A DNA stretch of 64,000 nt from Oopsacas minuta (Eukaryota > Porifera > Hexactinellida > Lyssacinosida > Leucopsacidae), in the NCBI GenBank assembly GCA_024704765.1, contig JAKMXF010000055.1, forward strand, positions 62,001 to 126,000. Direction: 5' to 3'. Positions 21,491 to 33,852 of the stretch are shown here, piece by piece. Position 1 is the stretch's first letter. Every line of letters begins with the position of its first letter. The notes beneath the pieces are model-generated. The model saw nothing but the letters and a program-made list of their open reading frames with translations, was not told where the DNA came from and made no database searches. Both the position numbers and the translations under genes were made by a program.

Positions 21491-22792
21491 CACAACCATC
21501 CCCCATATCCTTGAATGTTTGGTGCAACTCTTTGAATTGTTCCTTCTCCAACTTCTTAAATTCACTGAGTGGAGAAAGATGATTTACATAACTTTGTATC
21601 CTCATAGGGGCTAATATATATTTCAATTTTGATCAGACTAATACCATAACTAATATGTCATATCCCGGCAGCCCAGCGTATCCCGGTAAAATAATACGTA
21701 GGAGTGGCTGTGACCAGCTGTTCTATGGTAACGCAAATACCTCCCTACAGGAGCTGCACTAACAACACAAATATAAGAACAAAACTGAACTCAAGGTTCT
21801 TACTAGCTAGAATGCATAAAATAAAACCTGCAACTGTAAATATTTGAATAAGAAAATAGAAAAGAGACTGTGGTAACGAATTGCTGTGAGGCATTCGATG
21901 CGTGTGACTTCCCAATAGGAGTGATTCGTGGTGGTGAGTCTGTACTTTCAAAATCGGGGGAGAAGTTAAGAGGAGGAATGTTACCTCGGTTTTAAGAGAG
22001 GAGGAAGTATTTGATTATCTAGGCATGAATTGTCTGTTTTGAACCGTATCATTGTTGGATTGTATTGAAATCAAGCGTTGTTCGCTCAAATAGTATTAGC
22101 ACAATGCATCAGCAATCTGGAAAAAATACGAATAACAATGAAATTCAGATAAAATTATATTTGTATTATAGATTAGATAAAATGGGGTTTATTGGAGTAA
22201 AAAATGGGGTTTCAATTTTCTGGAAATGACCCCTATGATAATGTAGGACCTTAAGGGTTTGAGACTCTGTTATTGCATAACTAATAAATTCGGAAACTTT
22301 CATAAGATGTGTTGAAGATTTAGAAATTAAACCTCTAACAAAATGGATAAAAGGATGAAAGGAAATTTGAATTAAAAGAATGTATGAAATTGAAAATGAA
22401 AATTAGAAGCAAGTTCTGGTTCCAGAGGGGTACATATAGAGGCTTATCTATATGGAGATGAACTAATATATGTATAATTTGTAAACACCTAAAAATATGT
22501 GTTATTCATGTATCAAACAAATATTTGAAAATGTTCCAGAATTCACTTATGTGACGTCATTAACGTCTTATCACTTTTCAAAAATGTGTTTTCTCAGATG
22601 TTATTACAAATTTTAGTATTTGCTAATAAGAGTCTCTACATCACTATGTTAGTTCAAATACAATATTCACTAGTCATACAAATCTCAGGTTTCATAGAGG
22701 ATATTCATAAATGTGTATATATAAACGGAACTCACGATATTTCCTTCGTTTGGTCTCTGCCCTGTCGCCTCCCCCCATGCCTCCGTAGCGAA

Positions 22793-23104
22793 TTATTTCG
22801 CTATGGCCCAGCCCACAACTACCATAAAGACGCCCAAAGAAATAATGACGCCCTTCAGGCAGTTATGGGACTGGGCCCCTTCAGCCTTCACAGCCCGCCC
22901 TTGCCATATATCCCTCTGTCCTAAAAATTAGTGCAAAATGTGAAAATAGAATCCATCAAAATAATGCTTAGACTTACTGGTCATCCATTGGAGATTGAGT
23001 CGTAACTCCGAATTTTCTCTCTGCAGAGCCCTATAATATACATCAGTGGTAGGCATAGATAATGCCGGATTGTAATCTGGAGGGGGACCCCTAGGTGTGG
23101 TCAT
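22793..23104 (-). CDS. 84-residue tail-anchored membrane protein, two exons
   Basis: Exon 1 (23104-22978) encodes MTTPRGPPPDYNPALSMPT and YYRALQRENSELRLNL, ending at a GTAAGT donor. Exon 2 (22920-22793) starts after TTTTTAG and keeps the frame. It encodes QRDIWQGRAVKAEGAQ, then CLKGVIISLGVFMVVVGWAI and a stop. The product is a Pro-rich cytosolic head, a short helix and one C-terminal membrane helix, which fits a tail-anchored topology. There are no internal lesions. It sits in one arm of a large inverted repeat whose other arm holds a damaged copy. I do not recognise the family. Confidence 0.55.
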
Positions 23105-23350
23105 TGCTAATTATACAAATAATAGTATAGTTTATCGGATGTGGACTACAGGTACCTTCCAAATTTTAAGTGTAAAGCAAGATTACAGACTAAGGGGGTT
23201 GACAATAGTGAAGAGAACTAATGAGCACCTACATGCCAGATAAGCAATTGGGTAACTGCTTGGAAATAAAGATTGGCCTTAAGAGAAAGGAAATTCCTCA
23301 GGGGGAATTCCCAGGACTACTAACGCAGTAGAGGCTTGGCATCGCTCATA

Positions 23351-24210
23351 CAATGTTACCATCCCAACATTTGGCGTTTCATCATTGCATTGAAGCGAGA
23401 ACAAAAACTTGTATAAGTAAAACACAGACTAACTTTATTGCTGGAGAAAAGCCTCCAAAACAACAAAAGGATAAAACTAATGAAGAAGACTTAATAGTCG
23501 GATATCCGGATACTTTCATACATTAGCCATGGAATATATACGTAGAGTGGCACATAGAATTGGCCTAAACGAGACATAAAACTAGTGCACACTCTCCTTA
23601 TCATTACTTATCATTTTGTTTCAATATTTCCCATTCATTAATCTAGCATTAACAGTAAATATTTACCACTTTCTACTATACATCTTAATAACATAACCAA
23701 ATGTCTACGTACCGAACAGTCCGTATCCCAATAAAGATCTTTTTCATGCTCCAATAAATAAGCATTAAAATCACCAGCAAAATCACATGTCAACTAATTA
23801 CAGCCAGACTCCTCCGTCTATTTCCTGCTCAAGGGAATTCTGGAGGGGAATTCATCCAATTGGTCTCCTCATTACAATCCTACACCTGGTGTTCCTACTC
23901 TCTTTCCTTCATCCACACTTGTCACATTCAAGAAATTAAATAATTTTGTGCTAATTATTGGGGAAAACAATACGATCGATCGTTAAATAGAAATTAGACA
24001 AGAAATCACTAAGAAATAGGAATTAATAAAATTATGTAATTTGTAATTATTATTATTAATGACAATTTCCGAACTTATGGGTGTATACAAAATTCCAATT
24101 CTTATACATTGTGAATAGACAAAGGATTTGGAAAATTGATATTATCCACATTGGCTATGTACTGGATAGGCTCCTCCAATTATATCAAATTTTCTTCACC
24201 TCTTTTATGA
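23351..24210. other. no gene seen
   Basis: AT-rich sequence with stops in all frames and no mobile-element ends that I could define. Confidence 0.4.
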
Positions 24211-24456
24211 GTATATTTATACACATATGATGAAAAGTGTAACTTGTACGTCTTTGCCGTTAGTTTCATAATAAATATAGTTGCACGATTTGGGAGCATA
24301 TTGAATTGACTGGTTTGTGTAATTGAAGAGCAACAAAGGAAATATCGAAAAATAATTCAAATAATAGATTGATTGAGGTATGCGAATTAAAATACATACA
24401 AAGATTGAATACTTCATAATAGTAAAAATACACTAATTATACGGAAATAAGGAAGG
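24211..24456. repeat. 246-bp dispersed duplicate of 2653-2898
   Basis: Nearly identical, same orientation. It abuts the PCM1-like fragment at 24457 exactly where the partner abuts a different exon. Confidence 0.75.
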
Positions 24457-24829
24457 CCTCTTTTCTCTCCTTCACCTGCTGCTGTCTCTCTGACATCTGT
24501 GCACAAGGTAGGAAACAAGCAGGTGGAGGTGGTGCGATAGCAGAGAAGTCGATCACATCAGGATTCTGATAATTATTGATCACACGATTCAGAGAACTCA
24601 GACCACATTGTATCAGATAATCAGTATTGAGTGATCGAACTGCACGAAGAAACTTCAGCATGTGGTAGAGACGTGTTTCATTCTCTGATATCAGAGAGGC
24701 TACCTCTGAGTATATCTCTTCCCTCACTTGATCGAATGAAGGAGACTCAAGACCTGGGGAAAACCTCTTCAGTGAATTGGCACTAGTAACAGGAGCAGAT
24801 TTCCTTCCAGGAGCAGCAGGTAGCAACAA
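24437..24829 (-). pseudogene. PCM1 C-terminal-like exon fragment (copy D)
   Basis: The frame has GRKSAPVTSANSLKRFSPG, EEIYSEVASLISENETRLYH and LNTDYLIQCGLSSLNRVI, parallel to residues encoded at about 6400-6100 and like the conserved C-terminal region of PCM1. The SLISENET core is closer to animal PCM1 than the 6-kb copy is. The frame ends by running into the dispersed block. Upstream it is cut by unrelated DNA containing a run of C at 24852. Confidence 0.65.
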
Positions 24830-25288
24830 GGGTACAATTGCAGAATCTTACACCCCCCCCAACTTTTTTAATGTGGTCAAAAATCCCTATATGCACCGTT
24901 CAAGAACTCGTTGAGAGAAGTTGATAGAGCTAAAGAAATCCAAAATCGGATTAAAATTGACAAAGTTACGAAAAATTTACTCCCTAAGCCAAATCCTATG
25001 GGGAAAATTGTATTACTCACTATAGTCAAATTGTATTGATTTATACATTCCACTACCATAGGAATGCTCATAATGTTGATATTGCGGTTATACACGCGTG
25101 TTACTCTACTCTTTCATGTTCATTTGTTTGCTATTCAGTGTATTTCACTGCAGGTAATTCTGGTTACTTTGAAGGAAAGCTGGTTATTACATAATTCTGT
25201 CTGCAACACTAAATATACAATGCAACATTTCATTTCATATTATGCATGCAACTAAATTGCATCCTGTATGTGAAGTCGTTCAAACGTA

Positions 25289-25513
25289 CCATACTTGCCA
25301 ACTGTTCCGTTGGTTGGCGGGACACCACGATTACTCGCCCCGAATATGTGTTGACTGCCAATGAGGCTAATGTCCAGCCAAAACTTGACAAAACCCTAAT
25401 TGTCCCTCTATTTTGTAGTCCAGTCTAATACAAATATGCTGCATCCGACGATGTCCCGCTCAATTAGCCCCTTCTGTCCCGCATTTTATCTTCACTCATG
25501 TTGGCAAGTATGG
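25289..25513. mobile_element. 225-bp MITE, TIR CCATACTTGCCAAC
   Basis: Perfect 14-bp inverted repeats lie at 25289-25302 and 25500-25513. The interior is richer in GC, with CCCGC-type motifs near both ends. There is no ORF and no obvious target duplication. The superfamily is not certain. Confidence 0.6.
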
Positions 25514-26613
25514 GGTTGACACTTGCCCTGTGTAATACCCCGATAATGTTTAGCCAGTGCAGAGCAAAAGTATCAAGTTTGGATAGCTAATATAATACGG
25601 GTGGTATTTCTTGCCTGAACCAAATGTGCGGGGTCAAATGTCTATTATAGATAAACTTGAGCAAGTGTAATCAGTTTGTAACTGCAACACATTCTCATTA
25701 TAACGAAGTGTTCTGGACTGGTACGGAACCCGGTTACATTTCGTGATCTGCAGCATTAGGATATATGCGGAGTAAGATCAATACTTTCAAGCTAGAGGAG
25801 GTTTGTGAATCACTTTGTTATAGCGTGAGTTTAGTCATATAATTGATGTTAGCTTATAACGGAAATTTACAGTACTGGCCCTTATGAGGTCGTGTAACAG
25901 GTTCGGCGGTCGCTCCGAACCAATAATTAGCAATGTATATTAATGGTGAGATGTGATGAATGCTGCAACAGTAAGTTTGTGATTCTTGCGTCCCTACAAT
26001 GCCAGTATTATTAGACAGTCAACTCCGCTTAATTAGGACAAATTCAGGTAATCGAGTGAGAATTAGTAACTCACTCAAGACGATTCTCTCTTGATTTAGG
26101 AAGTTGTAATAAGCTACGTACTAGGTACATCGCCTAATTTGGGATTAATGTGGCCAAATCAAATTCTATTTACTAGTTATTGTTATCGGAAGACAATATA
26201 ACGATCCGAATGAGAAATTTATTTGATTATGGGATTATTTACATAAATTTTCTTTACAACCAACAATCACCTAAAATATGGTAAATATGCTTGAGATTAA
26301 ACATGAGAAGTGTGGTAAAAATATGTAGTTTCAGATGTAATTTCTATTGTATAGATTTGTTGATGTGTTCATAGTTATACCAGTATCTATTACATACAAA
26401 ATTTAGTATAATTGGAATGCTGTTTGCTGGTTACTGAGTTGAACAACAAATGGTTTAGGAAAGTGGCATGCAAACCACATGTAATTATTACTTATAATTA
26501 AAGAATACATTCCAAACGATCAATCTTAAGTCAAGTATAAAAGGAATATCAGGGAAATATAACTAACAAATCCTAATTATTCGAGTTGTGATATTTCTAT
26601 TATAAAACCCTTA
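25514..26613. other. no gene; possible pogo-type terminus
   Basis: CAGTCAACTCCGCTTAATTA at 26016 resembles a pogo/Tigger inverted-repeat end, but I find no partner. Otherwise featureless and AT-rich. Confidence 0.3.
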
Positions 26614-27300
26614 ATGGCAGTTGCTCCATCGTTTCAACCTCTGCTGGTTCCTACAATATTTCCAGTTATTGAAGAAATGACCTTAAAACAACTTTTTCGT
26701 AATATCACTATTGATGAAGATACTTGTATAGCATGGCTCAAAAGTAACGGACTTTTAGCTACTGGGATGATGTGCAAATGCGGTAGAATTATGAGACCCG
26801 GAACATTTTCAGGTATTGCAGATGGAAAGGGGTGGAGGTGCCCGGAAAGTCATGCAAGAAATTCGCTTCGATGAGGATTGGCTCATTCTTTGAAGGTGCT
26901 CATATACCGTTAACTGAGTTGGTAGAATTTCTCTATTTCTGGGCCGATAATCTTCAAACTACTGCCTTTTTACACAAGAATCTGGGGTGGGGAGAGCATA
27001 CTATAACAGACTGGAAGAACTCCCTCAGAGACCTATGTGTTGAAGAATTTTTAGTCAATCCTCAACCAATTGGAGGGCCTGGGCATATTGTAGAAATAGA
27101 TGAATCAAAGTTTGGACATCGAAAGTATTCAAGAGGTCGTATGCTATCAGGTCAATGGGTATTTGGAGGAATAGATAGAGAGACAAAGGATACCTTTATG
27201 ATACCTGTTCAAGACAGGTCGGCTGCAACATTAGTCCCTCCTAGAATTTTAGCTAATAAGGCCCCAGGTGCATTGTCCGCACAAAATGCTATCATACTCT
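26614..27300 (+). pseudogene. Merlin-type (IS1595-like) transposase, truncated
   Basis: The first frame (26614-26874) carries a zinc-ribbon-like CKCGRIMRPGTF...WRC. A one-base lesion near 26845 moves to the second frame (26832-27314): ASMRIGSFFEGAHIPLTELV, then GGPGHIVEIDESKFGHRKYS with the first catalytic Asp, GQWVFGGIDRETKDTFMIPV with the second Asp, and DRSAATLVPPRI. This order is that of IS1595/ISXO2-like DDE transposases, known in eukaryotes as Merlin. The last part of the catalytic domain is gone, and a stop follows at 27312. Inverted repeats were not found. Confidence 0.8.
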
Positions 27301-27444
27301 CTATATTTAATTGATATTTCGAAATAACCCCCAAAAGCATGTCTGTAACCTGTTGAGTTTTCTCACCTTCTAGATGAATAAAATCTAAGAGCTTATTCTG
27401 AATGCCGTCTTAGTTGAAATAGCGTACAATAATAGGGAATGTCT

Positions 27445-27750
27445 TTAATTCAGTATGATTTGAAGCATCAGTTGGTGATGAAACTTTATCACTGATTTTG
27501 ATTCAACTAATAGCTCTTCAATGCTTAGAGGTGCTAAAAGGCCAATTAAAATGCTTTCAGTTTTGGTTCTAGCAGAATGAAAGTTCTTGGCCATTTCAGA
27601 ATCAGAAAAACAGACTGAGATAGCACAACTCTGGATTAACATAGCTAGACGAAGGACACTCCTTATTTCAGAGGTAGCATTCTCTGGTAGACCTAGAGCT
27701 ACCGCTTTTATAGCATAGCAATCCTCTGTTACTGTTCCTGTGGACTTCAA
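27445..27750 (-). CDS. unknown ORF, part of a dispersed repeat
   Basis: The 101-residue frame has ATSEIRSVLRLAMLIQSCAI and MAKNFHSARTKTESILIGLL, helical and protein-like. About 120 bp of it (27617-27765) recur at 38212-38340, next to another copy of the composite repeat, so it belongs to that unit. It is possibly the remnant of a transposon protein. I do not recognise it. Confidence 0.3.
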   Translation of the reverse strand: MKSTGTVTEDCYAIKAVALGLPENATSEIRSVLRLAMLIQSCAISVCFSDSEMAKNFHSARTKTESILIGLLAPLSIEELLVESKSVIKFHHQLMLQIILN

Positions 27751-28493
27751 GTACTTCCAAACTTCTCAAATGCATCCACCTTCACAACCCATATAGTATA
27801 TAGAATAAGATATTCACATACTTGCTGATTAGTCTCCCAAGATTCATGGATTATCCCCGAATTTTCATACAAATCAAAGGAAGAAATTGATTTTTTCAAA
27901 TAATTGTTTGAAATTGCTATTCAAGGATGGAAACTTGGAAATACCGAAATTTAGCAAAGAGATTATACAAATAGGTTTGCCAGTAATTAACTGTCACATA
28001 TTGCCTAGTTTGTATACTGCCTTCATCTTCCTATAATACTTCTGATTTCCTTCTAGAATCCTTAAATTCAACCATTTCAACCCTAAACACCACTTCATTC
28101 ACTCCAAAATAAACAAATGTTTCAAGCAATTGTCAACATACTAGACAGCAATTAGTCAGGTTTGCGTTGCATGTTGCACTGTATAGTTAGTAATTCAATC
28201 AAACATACTGTGATTAAGTCACCAATTCAAAATGCACTATCTCTATGATTCTCTGAAGCTTTCCGTTCTTTTGCAATAAACTACACTCCAAATAGTAAAT
28301 AAACAGAACTTACCTCTACTAGAACTAGCACAAAATACCAGCTGTTAAGGTGATAGCCTCGGCAGCCGGAATACCTCCTACGAATATCGTACAAATATAG
28401 ACAAAATATTTGTTGTTGATATTCATGTCGCGGCACTTGACTTCGTGTATTAATTGAGTTATTCATTCTAGGTTAATTTGACTTGATTAAGGA

Positions 28494-29001
28494 TGTTGAG
28501 GAGTCAACAGCCCCAGAACAACCCCCTCCACCTATTTCACCACCTCAAAAAGTCTCCAGGAAGCGTAAACACACAGAATCCGAATGTAATACACCACAAA
28601 CTTCACCATCAAAGCACTCTATGTGTCTACGTAGTTCCTCAAAGTCCCCTCCCCATCCTGTCACCACCTCCAAAACGCCGCAAACGCCACAATATCCAGT
28701 TACTCCTAATAATCCTACTGGAGGTTATTTAGAGTCGTCGTCCAAGACACCGCGTAGGCTTTCAATAATATCCTCACACACCCGTATACGCAAAAAATTG
28801 GATTTTAATCCTCGCTCTCCAGGGGGAACTTTTACTTCACTATCAGACTTATTCGATTACGATGATTTTCTCGTAAAGAGCCACAAACAAAAAGAAATAG
28901 TCCCCCTTCAATTCCCAGCATCAGTCCTACTAAATGTTCTCCCGTCGCAGAAAGTGAATTTCTATCTCCATACTTCTGCCAAGAAGAATTGGTATAAATA
29001 A
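28494..29001 (+). CDS. proline-rich nuclear-type last exon (composite repeat copy 1)
   Basis: The exon-like frame opens after TTGATTAAG with DVEESTAPEQPPPPISPP, a basic KVSRKRKH motif that looks like a nuclear signal, several TP/SP sites (TPQTSPSKHS, SKTPRR), then LDFNPRSPGGTFTSLSDLFD, and ends NWYK. It is the intact version of a family also seen at 38681-39195, 62320-62834 and, with its upstream coiled-coil exon, at 30776-31576 on the minus strand. By comparison with that copy it is a last exon. The many S/T-P sites suggest kinase-regulated disorder. I do not recognise the protein. Confidence 0.5.
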
Positions 29002-29339
29002 TAGTGTAATATTAGTAATCTCTTTTAATTACATTATGTTGTAAGGGAATAATGATATGATCCTCCCTTTATCATATATCGTGTCAGGTATTTGGGCAGT
29101 GATTGTTTGTTGTTAAGCAGCTAGAGACATAAGTGTCTCTTTAGCAAAAGTATTGCTTGTTCGGAAATCTACTGAGTGTGATATCGTCCCGATTAAAGTT
29201 TAGATCAGTTACTTCACTTGTGGAGTTTTGAGGAACACATTAATACCTTCAAAGTCAGTTGATATCTTCTCCAGAACTGAATATATTTCCCCTCAAGTTT
29301 AATGATAGGTTTTCAGGAATTAACATACTGGTGGCGGCT

Positions 29340-30053
29340 GTGTGTTATTAAATCATTCATGACTAAACGAAAACTATTCAAATCCAATGTAAGTCGCGGC
29401 CAACTCCGACAGTTTCCAAACTTGATGCAAAATCAGGTCTCAACCGAATATCTTCTGAGATACTGTGGTCATCTTGACAATCTTAAGGAAAAATTTTGTA
29501 GAACGTTTCGCCGACGTTATCAACATGGAGATACCGGGATGGATTATCCGTCCGTATTCGTGCGATTTGCAACAGGTACCTATTGAACTTCAGGAATCAC
29601 TGATTGATTTACACAGCGATGATGTAGTGAAGTCTTCGTTCCCTGAACAATACTACAACATTTTGTGGTGCAATATTGCTGATCAATACCCTGCTCTATG
29701 CGCCAGCGGGAAAGTAATGATATTGTCTTTTCCAACATCGTACCTCGTGGAGGAGGGTTTCTCAACCGTTGTTGGACTTCTCACAAAGAAGAGGAATAGG
29801 CTGGAGATAACCAAACATGGTGGTGACCTTCGGCTCTTCTTGAACAAATTCAGTCCTGATCTGAAAAATATTCTAACTGGGCACCAGACTCAACCTTCAC
29901 ACTAGACTTATACAAATGAAAAATGTAAATAAATTATGCCTTAGCATTTGATAATATAATTAATATACAAACGGGATGGGACGAGGGGGAGGTGAGGGAT
30001 GGCCCGATCATCGAAGGGGGCGACCGACAGAAAAAGGTTGAGAAACGCCGGTG
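29340..30053 (+). mobile_element. hAT 3' half (ZBED5-like C-terminus) with right TIR
   Basis: Two overlapping frames give LRQFPNLMQNQVSTE and then LRKNFVERFADVINMEIPGW, DVVKSSFPEQYYNILWCNIA, and the dimerisation region ILSFPTSYLVEEGFSTVVGL...KKRNRLEI. One frameshift lies near 29470. The element ends with GGTTGAGAAACGCCGGTG at 30053, the complement of a CAGCGTTTCTCAACC-type hAT end. The left half is absent. It is part of the composite repeat; the copy at 39540-40246 is nearly the same. Confidence 0.8.
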
Positions 30054-30183
30054 TAGAGGGTTTATATATACACTATTATGTGAATAACACATTCAAGAAG
30101 AGTAATAAACTAATAATATATTGAATAATATTTGCATTATACTATACCCACAACAGATAAACAGATATTCCGCTTATAATCAA

Positions 30184-30221
30184 GTCGTTGAGAGCCAGTC
30201 TTAAGACTGGCTCTCAACGAC
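30184..30221. repeat. perfect 38-bp palindrome
   Basis: GTCGTTGAGAGCCAGTCTT is followed directly by its reverse complement, with no spacer. The half-site GGCTCTCAACGAC also occurs at about 30671, 36833 (complement) and 40411, always at a breakpoint of the composite repeat. Confidence 0.95.
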
Positions 30222-30775
30222 AATATATATGGATAGGGGGACGTGGATCGTTTTACTGATGAAGTGGGGGATTTCGCAAGCATGCTGCCGCTTTCTGGAA
30301 GCGGAAAGGGTTGCCATCAGAGGGGGAGGAGGAGAATTGGTTGCCTCAGGATTATTTGAAGTCGTTGGAATCGGAATCTAGTAAAGAAAATATACTATAC
30401 CTACAACAGATAAACAGATATTCTGCTTATAATCAAGTAATATATTCGACTTCAAACTATAAACGTTACACAATGCTACAGGGGGAAGGGTAGTAAGCAA
30501 AGTAAGACAATCCAAATTTCATTTTATTACAAAATATTTGTAGGATAACTTCCATTAAGCACAATTTTAGGAATACTACTCCCTGTCTTATGGGATTGGG
30601 TTATTGTGCGAATTTACTCAATATTAGTTCACAGTTCAATCTTATCGGTCTCAAAGTATTCTTAGGGACTGGCTCTCAACGACAATACATAGGATCATAT
30701 AAGGAATGAATGAATTAGCTAACAAAGTAAAGTATTCAACTAGGAACACCTGAGTAACAAATACTAACAAATATA

Positions 30776-31576
30776 TTAAACAAATTTTTCATCACAGAAG
30801 AAAGGAGACCGAACTTCACTTTCTGGAATGGGAGAAGAATGAGGAAGAAAGATGGCGATAGAAGAGGGACTGTATTTTCTTTTCGTAGGGGGTTCTCTTG
30901 CGAGAAAGTCATCATAGTCGAACAGGTCGGATATTGAAGTAAAACTTCCCCCTGGAGACCGAGGGTTAAAGTCAATTTGTTTGGGTTTACGAGTGTGCAA
31001 CGATCTCCTTAAAGACCTGCGCGGAGTCTTGAAGGGGGACTCTATAACACATCCAGTAGCAATATTGGGAGGGGACTTTGGGGAATTGCGTAGACACATA
31101 GAGTGTTTTGAAGGGGAAGTGGGGGGGTGTCACCGGGATGCTTCCGCTTTCTGGAAGCAGAAAGGGTTGCCATTGGAGGGGGAGGAGGAGAATTGGTAGT
31201 TGTGGGAATCGGAATCTAGTAAAGAAAATAAAATAAAACTCGTCCATAATAGCATGTATACATTCACAAATTCTGGTGTACTCACTCTTGGTGGTGGAGC
31301 AGTACTTTCACGATATAACAAGATTTCTTCTCGAAGGGAGTCACATATCATTAAAGAATTATCTAGTTCCCTCTTCAATCCTTTACTAGTTATTAATAGA
31401 GCTTGCTTTTCACCCTCCAACTGTTCCCTCTCAGTCTCTTCTATTTTAGTATTATTATTCACTATTTGTTTTTTCAATATGTGATTATCTTTAGTGAGTT
31501 TCTTAATCAGTTCACGTAGATCAGCTGTTAGTTCGTCATTCACTACCTGTAATATCTTATATAATATTTCAAACAT
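30776..31576 (-). pseudogene. coiled-coil plus proline-rich gene, two exons, one frameshift
   Basis: The upstream exon (31576-31286, donor AGA/GTGAGT) is a long coiled coil (ELIKKLTKDNHILKKQIVNN, SLREEILLYRESTAPPPR). The last exon starts at 31213 after TTTACTAG, in frame (IPIPTTTNSPPPPPMATL, SRKRKHPGDTP). A lesion in a run of seven C at about 31125 shifts the frame to PTSPSKHSMCLRNSP, then IDFNPRSPGGSFTSISDLFD and a stop at 30776. This shows what the orphan last exons at 28.5, 38.7 and 62.3 kb came from. Without the C-run lesion it would be an intact 3' gene end. Confidence 0.55.
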
Positions 31577-31753
31577 TAAATAATTGGAGAAATTCCTATT
31601 TACAATTTGTATATTATTCCTATTTAAGTCACATTGAAGTGTCTTAAACTATTTTAGCTATTCTTAGACAATTCGTTAGTGGATTTTGGGAAAATTTTAA
31701 CGCAGAATATAATGAAGGGATTATCAATGATCAGTAAGATAGATGAAACTAAC

Positions 31754-32220
31754 TTTCTTAGAATCTTCAATTAGGATATTTTTCTGAGTTCCATCCGTTC
31801 CTACCAACGTATTACGGTATACAATCTTTGGTTTATTCAACTTATCCACTCCCTCTTTCTCCTTCTCCTTCTCCTTCTTCTCGAGGAATTCTTTCAATAG
31901 CTCTTCTTTCTCGCCGTCAATAGCAAGCTCTATTTCCGGCATTTTCGTTCCTCTTTGATAAGGAGCCACGTGGAAGGTGTGAATATCCGCAGAAAGATTT
32001 ACATCATTAACACTTAGCCATCCGTCATGCCCTCCAGGAGACAGTTGTGTCTTTGTTTGGAATCTAGCATCTTTCTCTGACCACAACAAACTGATTCTTT
32101 TACCATCTTGTGTGAACAGCTGTACTTCTTTCTCGAGAGTAGCTCTCTCCTTTGTCCAGAAGAGTAGTACCTTAGGTAGCTGTACTGGATTGTCAATTGA
32201 CCCGTGGAAGTGCTCGGGTT
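31754..32220 (-). CDS. exon with the N-terminal domain shared with the HRI-like kinase
   Basis: The acceptor CTGCTTCTAG (32221) and donor AAA/GTTAGT (31753) bound an open exon. PKVLLFWTKERATLEKEVQL, ISLLWSEKDARFQTKTQLSP and GGHDGWLSV parallel the domain that precedes the kinase N-lobe at about 18.2 kb (LVWQKQQ..LETDLEYF, LSAGEHRGSL). A highly charged EKEKEKEGVDK linker follows. It may be a 5' exon of a second kinase of the same family; no kinase motifs remain nearby on this strand. The domain name is unknown to me. Confidence 0.45.
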
Positions 32221-32516
32221 CTAGAAGCAGTAGGAAAATTAACTTTTTCCAAAATACAAACATTTATCATAGAAATAAATGCAAATACTAACCAAGCTAT
32301 TTTTAGCCAATATAGTAATTTATAATAATAATAAACAAGCATAAAGCAACAGGAATTCTGATTTCATAGCTCATACAAGAAATGAGCCAGTTATAAACTT
32401 TCAAAGTTAAACAATACAAATGATCCATGGACCCGCTGGATTAGGAATTTTTTACCTGTTAGAATCGATAAGATCGCCAAATTATAGTCCAATCATATAA
32501 CTTAATACAAAACTTA

Positions 32517-33852
32517 CAGTCTGTCAACTAATTATTTAGAATTTTTGGGTATATATTTCTACTATGATGTTAGGAGGAGAAGGTCTTATAATCAAAGGAA
32601 TACATAAAAATATCATAAAATTTAATAATTAATACTTTCTCCACTCCCCTCTATGATCAGATTACAGCGAGACGTCATTGACTTCCAATATGGAATAAGG
32701 AATTCTGGCTCTATGTTGCCCCAAATCTCTTACAACTTGCATTTTAATTCTGCTATTGTCTTGGGCCCCTTTTTCACAATTGTTTGCTTCAACCATCCAA
32801 ATAGGTTTTCTATCGGATTCATATCCGGGCTTTGTGATGGCCATGGCATCTTATTTGGTACATTTTTCTCGATCCACTGTCTGGTGAATTTTGAAGTATG
32901 ATTTGGATCGTTATCCATTACCAATCTCCAGTCATTACCATGAAAAACCTCTGCCTGCCTTACTAAATGACCTTCCATTATCGAAATAAATAACTGGCTA
33001 TTCATGCTTTCCTTAAATATGCAGAGTGGGAAATCTCCCATAGATGAAAAAGCCGCCCAAACGTTGATTTTGGGGGAATGTTTTGTTGTTCGACATAATC
33101 TTTAAATCCTCTCTTAGTCCACATTCTTATCCTTCCTCTAGCCAGCCATATCGACATTTCATCTACAAAGATGGTCTTGGCCCAATCTTTAACAGGGTAT
33201 TTGTACTTTCTAGCCCACTTGACACGATAAATTTTGTGCATTTCACTCAACATTGGGGCTAGAGTAGGGTAGGGTTTAGAGTAGGACATATCTTTCAAAC
33301 CTCTACGAACTGTTTCGTGTGAGACGTCTGGAGCAAGGTTTGAGGCAAGAGATCTCAAAGACATATGTGGGTTATGTCGAATATGCGCAGCCAAACTCTT
33401 TTTAATTGAATTGCGAAGGGTACGAGGCCTACCAGCACCTGCTTTATGCCGGAGGGAAGAACCACTCGAAATTCTCTTACGGATATTGTATACTGTAGCC
33501 AAACTAACAACTGCCATCTTCGATATTTCGATATATGTGAATTTAGAAAGTGCTAACAAGTGGTGCACGGTATCTCTTTTTCCGAGCTGTGATGTATTTA
33601 AGATCATTTCTAAGAACAGTAGCTAGAAAAAGTAATAGAACCAAAAAGATTTAAAAGTATGACGTCATCATGGCAAGAGGGTCCCAAAAAATATTTATAA
33701 GAAAATTTTTGGTACTTGAGAGCAGATGTATGATAAAAATGCAAAACAGTGATATATAAAACGGATATATCTTAAGAGTATAACTTCAATATAAATGTAT
33801 GACTTGGTTCTATTATTACTGAGTATATTCTAAATAATTAGTCGACAGACTG
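32517..33852 (-). mobile_element. Tc1/mariner element, TIRs and TA target intact
   Basis: The ends CAGTCTGTCAACTAATTATT (32517) and AATAATTAGTCGACAGACTG (ending 33852) are inverted repeats with one mismatch. TA dinucleotides flank both sides (32515-32516, 33853-33854). It is 1,336 bp, the usual size for Tc1. Confidence 0.95.
32730..33607 (-). pseudogene. Tc1-like transposase, one frameshift
   Basis: The N-terminal frame (33607-33002) has two helix-turn-helix parts (ALSKFTYIEISKMAVVSLAT, GRPRTLRNSIKKSLAAHIRH) and the first catalytic Asp in TIFVDEMSIWLARGRIRMWT. The C-terminal frame (33041-32730) has LVMDNDPNHTSKF and WPSQSPDMNPIENLFGWLKQ, the second Asp and the Glu of a D34E site. A single-base lesion between about 33041 and 33080 separates them. 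The full length would be near 290-300 residues. A one-base defect and good ends suggest a recent copy. Confidence 0.9.

Larger units (their letters stand above)
20993..23350. repeat. ~500-bp inverted repeat with a 1.35-kb spacer
   Basis: Arms 20993-21490 and 22846-23350 are over 90 percent identical in reverse complement. Each contains the same two-exon gene start. The right arm keeps the gene intact (22793-23104); the left arm loses it after GGGCGTCA. The spacer is AT-rich, with no supported gene. Confidence 0.9.

Noticed and set aside
26016-26060. pogo-type left end before the Merlin ORF
   Set aside because: Single terminus, no TA at the border and no matching right end; probably chance or a tiny relic.
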